Positions 26,691 to 35,162 of a DNA stretch of 64,000 bases are shown here, piece by piece. A program made the position numbers and the translations under genes. Each line of letters opens with the position of its first letter. Position 1 is the stretch's first letter. Source of the DNA: Synergistaceae bacterium (GTDB lineage Bacteria > Synergistota > Synergistia > Synergistales > Aminobacteriaceae); assembly GCA_017540085.1 (NCBI GenBank), contig JAFYBQ010000028.1:90338-154337 (forward strand), written 5' to 3'. The notes below the pieces were generated by a model. It had not been told where the DNA came from and did not search any database. It saw nothing but the letters and a program-made list of their open reading frames with translations.

Positions 26691-27404
26691 TTATTTCCCG
26701 AAGAAAGGAATCGGCTTGCGTTTGTGTTCTGAGCGTCTCCGCATAACGTCAATGCGCTGTTTTGCTGACGGGTCATCAATTTTCCCGGACGCTAAATATT
26801 CGTCGAGTACGTCATACGTGAATCCCATATCGCCCTCATCAGTCTGTCCGTCAACGAGTCCCGCGCTTGGAGCTTTCGTGATGATTCGTTCGGGGACTCC
26901 CAGTATTTTGGCCATTGCCCGAATATCACGCTTCAGGAAGCTCACCAGCGGCAGCAAGTCAGAGCCTGAGTCGCCGTATTTCGTGAAGTATCCTGTCTCG
27001 TATTCTGACCTGTTGCTTGTCCCGCAGACTAAAAGCCCGTTTGACTGGCCGAGAGCGTAAAGCGTAACCATTCGGAGTCTGGCCTTCATGTTTGAGCGGA
27101 CTAGGGGACTAAGATTCCCGCCGATTGCATCGCACATAACGGTGAATGTTTCTGACAGGTCAGCGCGGGTATATCTCACGTCAAGAGATTCTGCGAGGAG
27201 GATTGCGTCTTTCTCGTCATCGGGATTGCTTCCGCACGGCATAATCACGCCGAGTACACCTTCACGGCCTAACGCTTCACGGCCTAACGCCGCAAGGACT
27301 GAGGAGTCAATTCCGCCGGAGAGTCCGAGAATTATTCCTTTCGCGCCGGCTTTCCCGACCTCATCAGACAGCCATTTTTCGCACTGAATTACTACATCGC
27401 GCAA
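26691..27404 (-). CDS. nadE: NAD+ synthase (ammonia-dependent)
   Basis: NadE, 237 residues, forms NAD+ from deamido-NAD+ with ATP and ammonia. The PP-loop LSGGIDSSV is near residue 29, and GTSNRSEYETGYFTKYGD with GLVDGQTDE follow. No glutaminase domain is present, so ammonia is the nitrogen source. The start is a TTG at 27404, about 11 bases after AGAGGAA. Near residue 40 a 15-bp segment is tandemly duplicated in frame (27261-27275 and 27276-27290), giving ALGREALGRE. Confidence 0.94.
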   Translation of the reverse strand: MRDVVIQCEKWLSDEVGKAGAKGIILGLSGGIDSSVLAALGREALGREGVLGVIMPCGSNPDDEKDAILLAESLDVRYTRADLSETFTVMCDAIGGNLSPLVRSNMKARLRMVTLYALGQSNGLLVCGTSNRSEYETGYFTKYGDSGSDLLPLVSFLKRDIRAMAKILGVPERIITKAPSAGLVDGQTDEGDMGFTYDVLDEYLASGKIDDPSAKQRIDVMRRRSEHKRKPIPFFGK

Positions 27405-27477
27405 GTCTTTGTGTTCCTCTCTATTTTGTGTGGATAAAATTTTCTGTATTATACACTCATTTGTTACAGCCTGAAGA

Positions 27478-28407
27478 TTATTCCGATGTTACGAGAATTT
27501 CGCCGTCCCCCGAAAACGCATAATCATGTTCACAGTTACACGGCACGAAAATATTTCCCCCCTTCAGCAGCCCGCACGAAAAATCACCGCACCTGAACAC
27601 GCATTCACCGTCAATGCACATCATGAAGCGGAAGCCTTTTCCCTGAGTGTTACCCGTGAAAGGAGCGCGGAGTCTCTCAGCCCGAAATTTGTTGCAGCTC
27701 ACTATGACATTTCCCGCCCGGCCCGGAGGCGTGATATTCAGCGGGAATGTGTTTGTTACGTCAAGTGCCTTGCGTATGTGAAGCTCCCGCGGCTTTCCGT
27801 CTGCGCCTAATCTCCCGTAATCGTATACCCTGTACGTTATGTTGCTGTTCTCTTGAATCTCTGCTAACGTTATCCCCGCCCCGATTGCGTGAATCGTCCC
27901 GGCAGGTATGAAGAACATATCACCGTCATTAACATAAATTTTCCTCAGAATGTCCGTTAATGTCTCATCCATTATTGCCCGCTCAAATTCACGCCGCGTA
28001 ACATGCCTGCTGAAACCGAGATATATATACGCTCCTTCCTCATGGCCGAGAATGTACCACGCCTCAATTTTTCCCCGGCTGTGTTCGACTCTCCGTGCGT
28101 ATTCCGTGAACGGGTGAACCTGAACCGACAAAGGCCGGGCAGCGTCAATCAGTTTCACCATAAGCGGGAAAGAATCATCAGGGCTGAATTTTCCTGAGAC
28201 TATCGCCGGAAATCTCCTCACAGCCTCCGAGAGAGTCAGCCCGGATAATTCGCCGTCAAGAATGATATTGTCCCCGTCCGGGTGAGAGGCTAATTCCCAG
28301 CTCTCAGCGAGAGTTTCAGACTCAGGAGTCTTCCTCCATGACGTTATGAGATTCTTACCGCCCCATATGTAGTCCTTGTAGACCGGCTTTAACCTGAACG
28401 GCAGCAT
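27478..28407 (-). CDS. manA: Mannose-6-phosphate isomerase, class I
   Basis: A 309-residue cupin-fold, zinc-dependent isomerase linking fructose-6-phosphate and mannose-6-phosphate. WGGKNL near the N-terminus, QVHPFTEYA near residue 97 with the metal His, and GTIHAIGAGITLAEIQENSN near residue 178 are characteristic. With the phosphomannomutase at 47648 and the GDP-fucose synthase at 37402 it can supply mannose and fucose donors for surface glycan. The gene overlaps nothing and ends three bases from alr. Confidence 0.93.
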   Translation of the reverse strand: MLPFRLKPVYKDYIWGGKNLITSWRKTPESETLAESWELASHPDGDNIILDGELSGLTLSEAVRRFPAIVSGKFSPDDSFPLMVKLIDAARPLSVQVHPFTEYARRVEHSRGKIEAWYILGHEEGAYIYLGFSRHVTRREFERAIMDETLTDILRKIYVNDGDMFFIPAGTIHAIGAGITLAEIQENSNITYRVYDYGRLGADGKPRELHIRKALDVTNTFPLNITPPGRAGNVIVSCNKFRAERLRAPFTGNTQGKGFRFMMCIDGECVFRCGDFSCGLLKGGNIFVPCNCEHDYAFSGDGEILVTSE

Positions 28408-28410
28408 GAT

Positions 28411-29571
28411 TTACACCGACATTTTTCCGCCGTCAATGTAGACTCTTGGGACTCTTGCTGACGGAGCGCAGACTATCTCATGAATTATTGTCCCGGCGTT
28501 TTTCGCGGCAATGGGTGCAAGTTCCCCGTCAAGAATCACAGCGACATCCCCGGCTTTCACGTTCGGTACATCAGTAACATCAATCATCATCATGTCCATG
28601 CACACCCGCCCTAACACAGGACACGCCGCCCCGTGAACTTTCACGCCGTAATTGTTCGACAGTACGCGGTGAACACCGTCAGCATATCCTGCGGGAATGA
28701 CTGCGATAACAGAGTCGCGCTTTAGGGTATACGTTCGCCCGTAGCTTATTGTCGTTCCCGCCGGAAGATTCCTGACCGCCGTAATCCTGCTCTTGACGGT
28801 CATAACTGGGTGAAGTCCTAAGTTGCTTCCCTCGTTGCCTGTTTCTGTTGACGCATAGCCGTAAAGGACGAGGCCGAATCGTCCCATGTCTAAATGTGCC
28901 TCCGGGTAATCAATAACTCCCACAGAGGCCGCAGAGTGTACTATCTCGAAATCGCGTCCCATTCCGTGAAGGTACTCCCTTGCGTCAAGAAGCCGGGACA
29001 ATTGCAGGCGCGTATAGTCAGAATCCCCGTCAGCCGCGGCAAAGTGCGTGAACATTCCTTCAGCATATAGCCCGGGCATGTTGCAGACTCCGAGAATCTC
29101 ACGCGCTGTAGACTCTTTCCCACCGTCATCATCAGGCCAGTAAAATCCCGTCCGGCTCATTCCCGTATCAACCTTAATGTGAACGCGGATTGATTTCCCC
29201 GATGAGGCCGCGTAATCTGAGAGGGCTTTTGCGTTCTGAGAGTCGCCGACCGCCTGTGTGATTCTGAAATCGGCCATGAGTGAAGCGAGATCGGGAGTCG
29301 TTTGTCCGAGACATAATATCGGAATCGTTACGCCGTTTTTGCGGAGTTCGACTCCTTCCGGGATTGTTGCGACCGCGAGCCAGTCCGCGCCGGAGTCCTG
29401 TAACTTTTTGGCGCATTGAGTCATTCCGTGCCCGTATGCGTTTGCCTTCACGACTCCGAGAAATTTTGCTGACGGTGAAAGATGAGTCCTCAGAATTTTT
29501 GCGTTTAATGCGAGTGCGTCAAGATTTATTTCCGCCCACGTTCTTGAAAGCGCGAGTTCTAATTCTGTCAT
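28411..29571 (-). CDS. alr: Alanine racemase
   Basis: A 386-residue PLP enzyme making D-alanine for peptidoglycan. VVKANAYGHG near residue 42 holds the PLP Lys, and the catalytic Tyr of the partner subunit lies in the C-terminal half near VIPAGYADG and TISYGRTY. CMDMMMIDVT is a further family motif. I chose the ATG at 29571; a TTG directly precedes it. Confidence 0.95.
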   Translation of the reverse strand: MTELELALSRTWAEINLDALALNAKILRTHLSPSAKFLGVVKANAYGHGMTQCAKKLQDSGADWLAVATIPEGVELRKNGVTIPILCLGQTTPDLASLMADFRITQAVGDSQNAKALSDYAASSGKSIRVHIKVDTGMSRTGFYWPDDDGGKESTAREILGVCNMPGLYAEGMFTHFAAADGDSDYTRLQLSRLLDAREYLHGMGRDFEIVHSAASVGVIDYPEAHLDMGRFGLVLYGYASTETGNEGSNLGLHPVMTVKSRITAVRNLPAGTTISYGRTYTLKRDSVIAVIPAGYADGVHRVLSNNYGVKVHGAACPVLGRVCMDMMMIDVTDVPNVKAGDVAVILDGELAPIAAKNAGTIIHEIVCAPSARVPRVYIDGGKMSV

Positions 29572-29699
29572 CAAAAAAATTGCGCCGTATACCCCTTGCT
29601 TTCGCTATGGGGAGGAGGCGCATACCTCCTATTTCTTGTTGTAACGCCCAAGGGCGTGCGGGCTTTATATCTGCTAACATGAAACAGACCTCCGCCCGC

Positions 29700-29915
29700 T
29701 AGAGTAATAATCCTTCGCCAATGTTATCCTGCGGTTTTGTATGCTTGCAACACTGTCCCTACCCCTCAGAACTGCTTAATCACAAGCCGCAGTGCTACAG
29801 ATTAGGATTTACGTCCGTAGGTGCCTATATATTCGCAGGCAACGTAGCTTACGCTAAGGCTAGTCAGTCAAGGCTTTTACAAGCCTCCGGCTTTAGCCGT
29901 GAGGTTACTGACTAT
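29700..29915 (+). mobile_element. IS200/IS605-type right-end relic without transposase
   Basis: The 700-base gap between alr and the surface genes holds no convincing gene. Within it, GTCAGT (29863-29868) and ACTGAC (29907-29912) enclose two hairpins, AGGCTT-TTAC-AAGCCT and CCTCCGGCT-TT-AGCCGTGAGG. The last is very like the conserved right-end hairpin of IS605-family elements, which also forms the 3' end of the TnpB guide RNA. Further upstream are ACTGC...GCAGT and other short inverted repeats. No tnpA or tnpB coding sequence remains. This is a likely relic or a non-autonomous element; the left limit is approximate. The rest of the gap (29575-29700, 29915-30070) shows only short hairpins such as ACGCCC-AA-GGGCGT. 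Confidence 0.45.
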
Positions 29916-30070
29916 GATTCTCCTTGTGGATTGTATGAGGGATATTATATCTTCACTGCGTAATTTTTCAGACAAAAACGCCGGGCATATAGTGTAAAAT
30001 ACTCGCGCAAAATTTTTCGTTTACGTGAAGTGATTGCACAGTGCATACTGAAAGACAAGCAATAACCCTC

Positions 30071-30100
30071 TTGACATTCCGCGAAAATCGTAATCATAAT
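30071..30100 (+). promoter_or_regulatory. Sigma70-type promoter of the surface-protein operon
   Basis: A perfect TTGACA (30071-30076) and CATAAT (30095-30100) are 18 bases apart. This is the best -35/-10 pair seen in the window. The expected start site falls within the first copy of an 8-bp tandem repeat that begins at 30103. Confidence 0.7.
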
Positions 30101-30102
30101 TG

Positions 30103-30142
30103 TTACGGGCTTACGGGCTTACGGGCTTACGGGCTTACGGGC
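30103..30142 (+). repeat. Five tandem copies of TTACGGGC at the transcription start
   Basis: Five perfect 8-bp units TTACGGGC lie directly after the -10 box, followed by a partial TTGGGC. Copy-number change here would alter the start-site region and leader of the surface-protein operon but not a reading frame. Confidence 0.9.
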
Positions 30143-30281
30143 TTGGGCTATTCATATGCGTAAAATCCCTTCACATATTCGGATTCACCTGACGAGATTT
30201 TTCCTTTGAGCGCAAATTCAGATGTGCGGATTCATTTTCCGTGCGAGTCATTCAACCACAAACATAAAGGAGAATCTCAAT

Positions 30282-31103
30282 ATGAGTATCAGAAAATTAA
30301 CATCAATACTTATCACGGCATTAATACTTTTCGGCGCAACATCAGCATTCGGAGCAGAATACAAAACAAAACTCACGCTCACAGTCGCTCACGCCTCAAC
30401 AACAGATGAGGCATACGTCCTCACTGTCCCTGCCGACCTGACGCTTTCAGGTTCGGGCTGGAACTCAATCGGTAACGTCAACGTTGCTCATGACTCAACA
30501 AAAACAACGACAACATTCGACACTTCAAAGAAAGTTGTTGTTACTGCGTCATCACAGAACAGCGGTCTCACTAACACTACAGACAGCACCAAGAAAATCT
30601 CCTACACCTTCAAGAATGCTGAGACTGAAACAGGCGACGGTTCAAGCAATCTGTCGATCGAGTTCTCAGCGTCAGAAATCAACACTTCGGGCGGAACAAA
30701 TAAGTCTTTCGGTATCGTAGTTGCCGACACAAGCAGTGCAAGCAACGGAACATACGAGGACTACATCACCTACACGGCGGAAGTTCAGTCGGCAGCCACA
30801 ACCACCACCGTAACATGGAATGCCTCTGACATAACCGGCAGCGGTAATTCATTCACCAAAGACAACGTTACCATAACTGCCGGTAGCATAGATTTCCGCA
30901 ATAAGACTTTCTATGAAGGCGGAACATTCACGACTACTCTTGGGAAATTCACCAAAATTGAAATCACTGCCGGTGACTTGGAGGAGTTTAGTGGCGGCGA
31001 AGGCTGGTCAGGAGGTACATGGACAGGCACTGCGTCCAACAGCGTAGCGTTCGGTAGGGATATTGCGCTAATTTCAACGATAGTCTTTACGATTGAGCAG
31101 TGA
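30282..31103 (+). CDS. Secreted surface protein, beta-rich, unknown family
   Basis: A 273-residue protein with a signal peptide (residues 1-24, ending FGA). The mature part is rich in Thr, Ser and Asn, lacks Cys and looks like a beta-sandwich adhesin or pilin-like subunit. It begins EYKTKLTLTVAHAS, which resembles the mature start of the product of 31518 (AYTTKLTLVINRSA). The ATG at 30282 follows AAAGGAG. No anchor is visible. It is the first gene after the TTGACA promoter with the 8-bp repeat, and its stop overlaps the next ATG. The function is not known; a fibre subunit is an inference from composition and context. Confidence 0.85.
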   Translation: MSIRKLTSILITALILFGATSAFGAEYKTKLTLTVAHASTTDEAYVLTVPADLTLSGSGWNSIGNVNVAHDSTKTTTTFDTSKKVVVTASSQNSGLTNTTDSTKKISYTFKNAETETGDGSSNLSIEFSASEINTSGGTNKSFGIVVADTSSASNGTYEDYITYTAEVQSAATTTTVTWNASDITGSGNSFTKDNVTITAGSIDFRNKTFYEGGTFTTTLGKFTKIEITAGDLEEFSGGEGWSGGTWTGTASNSVAFGRDIALISTIVFTIEQ

Positions 31104-31471
31104 TGAAGACAGTTTTACTCGCGCTGATTATCGCACTGGCCGCAAGTCCTGCATTCTGCGGAGAGATACATATTCCGGGCTATGAGGTGATTCACTTCAA
31201 GGCTGACAGTATCGAACAGCAGGTGTTTTTCCGAAACCCTGAGGAGAACGAAAGCTCTTTCAGAATGAGCATATACCTTTCTGACGGTTCACTCATCTGG
31301 AAGTCAAAGGACGTTCTTAATCCGGGAGAGGTCTTCCTGAGAATCGACCTCGAAAGGGAATTGAGGCGCGGAATTTACACTAATGCTCTTCTGAAGTATG
31401 AGTGCTGGACTGTTGACGGTAAATACAGAATGAACGGTGCAGAAATGCGGGTAACTCTGCTATTCGAGTAA
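31103..31471 (+). CDS. Small secreted protein of the surface operon
   Basis: A 122-residue protein with a signal peptide (to about residue 20, AFCG). The rest is a compact beta-rich domain with IHIPGYEVIHFKADS, FFRNPEENESSF and YLSDGSLIWKS. Similar small secreted proteins next to large beta-rich surface proteins occur in Clostridia as I recall, but I know no assigned function. Its ATG overlaps the stop of the preceding gene as TGATG, so the two are translationally coupled and probably made in fixed ratio; it may be an accessory subunit or chaperone. Confidence 0.85.
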   Translation: MKTVLLALIIALAASPAFCGEIHIPGYEVIHFKADSIEQQVFFRNPEENESSFRMSIYLSDGSLIWKSKDVLNPGEVFLRIDLERELRRGIYTNALLKYECWTVDGKYRMNGAEMRVTLLFE

Positions 31472-31517
31472 TGAAAGCAACACAAAATTTCAAGGAAGAA
31501 GGGAGGGAGGAAATATC

Positions 31518-33320
31518 ATGAGAAGAAGAATCATGACGGCGTTAATATTTTCTGTTCTTGCGGTGTTCTTTGCTGTGTCGTCTGAGGCGGCATACACGAC
31601 AAAATTAACGCTCGTAATCAACAGGTCTGCTCCCGTGAAAGTCAGCGCGGATCAAATTTCTTCTGACGGAACATTTCACGGGACTGTCGACTCTCGCAAA
31701 ACGTCAACGGACTCGCATGGCCGGAGAACGTCAGAGACTCATACGCTTTTCACGAACAGGGCGGGAATCATAATGATGTCGGCTGATGTCCGTATCGCGT
31801 CAATGTCTGATGACTACAAAGCGTTATCGGGTGAAAAGTTTGCGGAGACTCTGAGCGTTGACTCGGTGATTGAGCTTTACGACTCTGCGTATGACAGCTA
31901 TACATACTCGCTTGATGTCAAAGGACTTCCCGAATGGCTGAAAGTTTCGGGCGCAACAAAGACCAGTGAGTCAATATCTGTCGGAGTGAGTGAACACCAT
32001 CATGAATTTGTGATTGCCGGGACTCCTGAGCGTGAATATGACACGGCCAATATAATTTTCACGGCGTTAATATTCGTGTCGGGTGATTATCCCGCAATGC
32101 TCGCAAAGGTCAGCAAGGACATAAATATTTCTGCCGAATCGATTCCGAAACCGCCTGACGAGATTCCGAAATCGCCGGATATTGTGCCTAAGTCGCCTGA
32201 CGTTGTGCCGAAATCGCCGGATATATCGCCTGACGTTGTGCCTAAATCTGACGATGTAACGCCTGACGTTGTGCCAAAGTCTGACGATGTAACGCCGGAT
32301 GTCGTGCCTAAATCTGATGACGTATCGACAACGCCGGATGAATCATCGACAACGCCGACAACAATTGACACTGGCGGAACTGGTACGGGCGCAGGGACTC
32401 GGACTCTTGCTGAGGCAGTAAGGAGCATGACACCAGCGCAGAAAGCAGCGGTTAAAGTCCTGAAGGTTGACGCAGGCATAACGAGTCTTGAAGGGCTTGA
32501 CGAGTTCACGAACCTCGAACGCCTTGACCTGAAGGAAGCATTGAGCCTCGAAACGGTGAATCTCAGCGGTAATTCGTCCGTAAAGAGCGTAGATATTGCC
32601 GGAAACATGGCCGTGAAGACTCTGACTCTCACAGGAAGCAGGGTAGAAACTCTTGACGCGTCCGGATGTGAGAGTCTCGCTGAGGTGAACGTTGCCGGGT
32701 GCGTGTCGCTGAAGTCTCTTAACGTCAGCAATACGGCGATAACGAGTCTTAACGCTGAGGGGTGCACGGGTCTTGAAGTGCTTGACTGTTCGCACTGTCA
32801 GCTTGAGGATTTGAGGCTTACGGGATGTGAGTCGCTGAATGTTCTTGATTGCAGCTATAACGATCTTCACAGGCTTGATGTGTATATGCTGCTGCGGCTT
32901 GACGTTCTCAGGTGCGAGCATCAGATAGTGTACGGCCCGAATATAGGCAGAGTGCTTGACATGTCGCAGTATTTCGCGGGAATATCAGCGTCAGGGAACG
33001 AGTCATATGACTCAGGAGTCGAGAACGTGATAAATCTCCGGGCGTTTGATTCGTCAGGGCGTGAGATTTCCTCCGAGTACGATAAAGAGACGGGCATAGC
33101 GTCATTCAGCGAAGAGCCTGCAAGGATAACGTATGACTATATTACGGGCTTCAGGGACGTATATATGGACGTAACAATTTATCCTGCTGACGAAAGCGGC
33201 GGCGGTGAATATGGTGTGCCTAATGAAAGATCCGGGTGCAGTGCTGTATCAATCCTGCCATTGTTAGCGGCGATGATGATTATTGTCGCGGGTGTAAGAC
33301 ATCTTCACAGGAGGATTTGA
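31518..33320 (+). CDS. Leucine-rich-repeat surface protein with Synerg-CTERM-like anchor
   Basis: A 600-residue surface protein. Order: signal peptide (1-25); a beta domain starting AYTTKLTLVINRSA (to about 210); a low-complexity linker of repeated PKSPDVV and PKSDDVTPDVV units (about 213-275); leucine-rich repeats (about 305-480, units such as LEVLDCSHCQLEDLRLTGC); a further domain; and a C-terminal tail with SGCSAVS, a hydrophobic helix and HLHRRI. The tail fits the Synerg-CTERM sorting signal, in which the Cys region is likely processed and anchored. GGAGG precedes the ATG. Leucine-rich repeats suggest binding to host or partner proteins. A terminator follows directly. Confidence 0.9.
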   Translation: MRRRIMTALIFSVLAVFFAVSSEAAYTTKLTLVINRSAPVKVSADQISSDGTFHGTVDSRKTSTDSHGRRTSETHTLFTNRAGIIMMSADVRIASMSDDYKALSGEKFAETLSVDSVIELYDSAYDSYTYSLDVKGLPEWLKVSGATKTSESISVGVSEHHHEFVIAGTPEREYDTANIIFTALIFVSGDYPAMLAKVSKDINISAESIPKPPDEIPKSPDIVPKSPDVVPKSPDISPDVVPKSDDVTPDVVPKSDDVTPDVVPKSDDVSTTPDESSTTPTTIDTGGTGTGAGTRTLAEAVRSMTPAQKAAVKVLKVDAGITSLEGLDEFTNLERLDLKEALSLETVNLSGNSSVKSVDIAGNMAVKTLTLTGSRVETLDASGCESLAEVNVAGCVSLKSLNVSNTAITSLNAEGCTGLEVLDCSHCQLEDLRLTGCESLNVLDCSYNDLHRLDVYMLLRLDVLRCEHQIVYGPNIGRVLDMSQYFAGISASGNESYDSGVENVINLRAFDSSGREISSEYDKETGIASFSEEPARITYDYITGFRDVYMDVTIYPADESGGGEYGVPNERSGCSAVSILPLLAAMMIIVAGVRHLHRRI

Positions 33321-33327
33321 TAACAAC

Positions 33328-33360
33328 AAAGGGGGCTGAAATATGCCCTCTTTATTTTTT
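33328..33360 (+). terminator. Terminator of the surface-protein operon
   Basis: A 9-bp stem, AAAGGGGGC (33328-33336) with GCCCTCTTT (33345-33353), is followed by ATTTTTT. It separates the surface operon from the helicase gene. Confidence 0.85.
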
Positions 33361-33411
33361 CTGTGCGATAATACAAAGCCAGCAACAAAATTTTTGGAGG
33401 AATAATATATT

Positions 33412-35019
33412 TTGGATTTCAACTCATACGGCCTCAGAAAGGAATTATTATCCGCCCTCAGTGAACACGGATTCGACTCCCCTATGGACGTTCAAGACAG
33501 GGTGCTTTCTGAAGACTGGAACAGCGATTTAATTGTCCGGGCTAAAACGGGTTCGGGAAAAACATTAGCATTCTTGCTCCCGTTAATGCAGGAAATGAAG
33601 ATAGGCGAGCGAAACCCGCAGATACTCATCCTTGCGCCTACACGCGAACTTGCACAGCAGACAGCAGACGAGGCAGAATTTCTCGGCAAATTCCTCAAAG
33701 TATCATGCGCTTCACTTGTCGGGGGAATGGACATTGTTCCGCAGCTCAAAACGTTAAAGCACGGAGCCGCAATCATAGCCGGGACTCCCGGGCGCGTAAG
33801 AGATCACATTCAGCGCGGGACTCTGAAGACTGACGAGATTCACAGCGTTGTGCTTGACGAGGGCGATTTGATGCTTGACATGGGATTCCGTGAAGAGCTT
33901 GAAGCGATTCTTGACGCAATGCCGGACGGGCGGAGATGGCTTTTCTCCGCGACAATGCCCCCGGAAGTCAGAGAGCTTGCCGGGAAATATCTCAATGACC
34001 CGTTAATGCTTGCGGTTGATGACGAGGGCGAACAGCACGGCGACATTACGCACAGGGTATACAGGATTCCTTCGCAGAAAAGATTCGAGGGACTCGTTGA
34101 TATTCTCCTGTGGGAACATCCATCGCGGACGCTTGTTTTCTGCCACACGAAAATGGAGTCGATAGAGATCGCGCAAAGATTGCAGGATCACGGCTTCAGC
34201 GCGGCGGCCATGCAGGGGGACATGACTCAGGGCGAGCGAAACGCGGTATTAGCCTCGTTCAAATCGGGGTCAGTCCCGTGTTTAGTCGCAACAAACGTAG
34301 CGGCGAGGGGACTCGATATTGACGGAGTGAGCCACGTTATACAGCTTGGGCTTCCTGATGACCGCGAGACGTTCATTCACAGGAGCGGGAGAACTGGCCG
34401 GGCAGGTCATGAGGGAGTGAATATCGTCCTTCTTTCACCGCCTGAAATCGGGAGATTCCGCGAGATGTTACGGGGGACGAACATCAAAACCGACTGGCAG
34501 GACATTCCCGGCCTCGACAAAATCCGCAGTGCATGGAGAGATTCAGCCGAGCAGGATATTTTCGCGGCTCCTGTTGACGCTGATTTTAGCGAGTGCGTGA
34601 AATGGGCCGAGGACATGATGACGCGGGCAGAGCCGAAAATAATCATCGCAAAACTTCTCGCAGTCCTCAGCACACGCAGCAAGGGTTACGCATTAGACCG
34701 CGAATTACAGCGCGAGCAGGAACGGAGGAACAAGAAGCCCTCAAAGACTCCCAAGTCCCAGACGAAAGCAGGGACATCAAAGCCCAAGGGAGCATTCAAG
34801 CGTTTCAAGAGTAATCAGTCTCAGGATGTCGGGCATGTTCTGAATGCTATGTGCCGTGCGCTGAAGGTTGAACGCTCAGAAGTGGGAGCTATACGGCTGA
34901 AGGACAATCATGTAATTGTCGAGCTTATGCCGCTTGCGGTGTCGAGGCTTGAGCAGGGGATTGCGGGATTGTCGAAATTCGGACTCTTCCCGGACGAACA
35001 GAAAAAGCGCGGGCGTTAA
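33412..35019 (+). CDS. DEAD-box-type RNA helicase with DEGD motif II
   Basis: A 535-residue ATP-dependent RNA helicase with both RecA-like domains. Motif I is AKTGSGKT, Ia PTRELAQQ, Ib GTPGR, III SAT, and VI HRSGRTGR. Motif II reads LDEGD instead of LDEAD, a rare change at its third residue. The C-terminal 70 residues, after a basic linker (KKPSKTPKSQTKAG), look like a DbpA/CsdA-type RNA-binding domain. The start is a TTG at 33412 after GGAGGA. It is a single-gene unit between two terminators; it probably serves ribosome assembly or RNA turnover. Confidence 0.93.
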   Translation: MDFNSYGLRKELLSALSEHGFDSPMDVQDRVLSEDWNSDLIVRAKTGSGKTLAFLLPLMQEMKIGERNPQILILAPTRELAQQTADEAEFLGKFLKVSCASLVGGMDIVPQLKTLKHGAAIIAGTPGRVRDHIQRGTLKTDEIHSVVLDEGDLMLDMGFREELEAILDAMPDGRRWLFSATMPPEVRELAGKYLNDPLMLAVDDEGEQHGDITHRVYRIPSQKRFEGLVDILLWEHPSRTLVFCHTKMESIEIAQRLQDHGFSAAAMQGDMTQGERNAVLASFKSGSVPCLVATNVAARGLDIDGVSHVIQLGLPDDRETFIHRSGRTGRAGHEGVNIVLLSPPEIGRFREMLRGTNIKTDWQDIPGLDKIRSAWRDSAEQDIFAAPVDADFSECVKWAEDMMTRAEPKIIIAKLLAVLSTRSKGYALDRELQREQERRNKKPSKTPKSQTKAGTSKPKGAFKRFKSNQSQDVGHVLNAMCRALKVERSEVGAIRLKDNHVIVELMPLAVSRLEQGIAGLSKFGLFPDEQKKRGR

Positions 35020-35025
35020 AATTTT

Positions 35026-35059
35026 TCCCTCCTGACAGCGATGCCAAGAGGGATTTTTT
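35026..35059 (+). terminator. Terminator of the helicase gene
   Basis: TCCCTC (35026-35031) pairs with GAGGGA (35048-35053), with T6 immediately after, 7 bases downstream of the helicase stop. Confidence 0.75.
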
Positions 35060-35100
35060 CTGCCTTATCCATGAAGATTGACCATTATGTCAGCCCGTAA

Positions 35101-35132
35101 AAAACAGCAGTCCCCCTCAAAAAAGGAACTGC
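35101..35132 (-). terminator. Terminator of the 35163-36308 gene pair
   Basis: On the minus strand GCAGTTCC pairs with GGACTGC around a T-rich loop, then TGTTTTTTAC follows. It lies just beyond the stop at 35163. Confidence 0.7.
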
Positions 35133-35162
35133 CGCCGCAAATCTGAAATCACAAAAATCAAT

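Noticed and set aside
29721..29963. An 80-codon open frame in the alr to surface-operon gap
   Set aside because: It runs through the IS605-like hairpins, has no good ribosome-binding site and no recognisable protein features; the inverted repeats explain the sequence better.
32087..32921. Two long open frames on the minus strand opposite the leucine-rich-repeat gene
   Set aside because: They mirror the SPD and LRR repeats of the real gene, have low-complexity products and no start signals.
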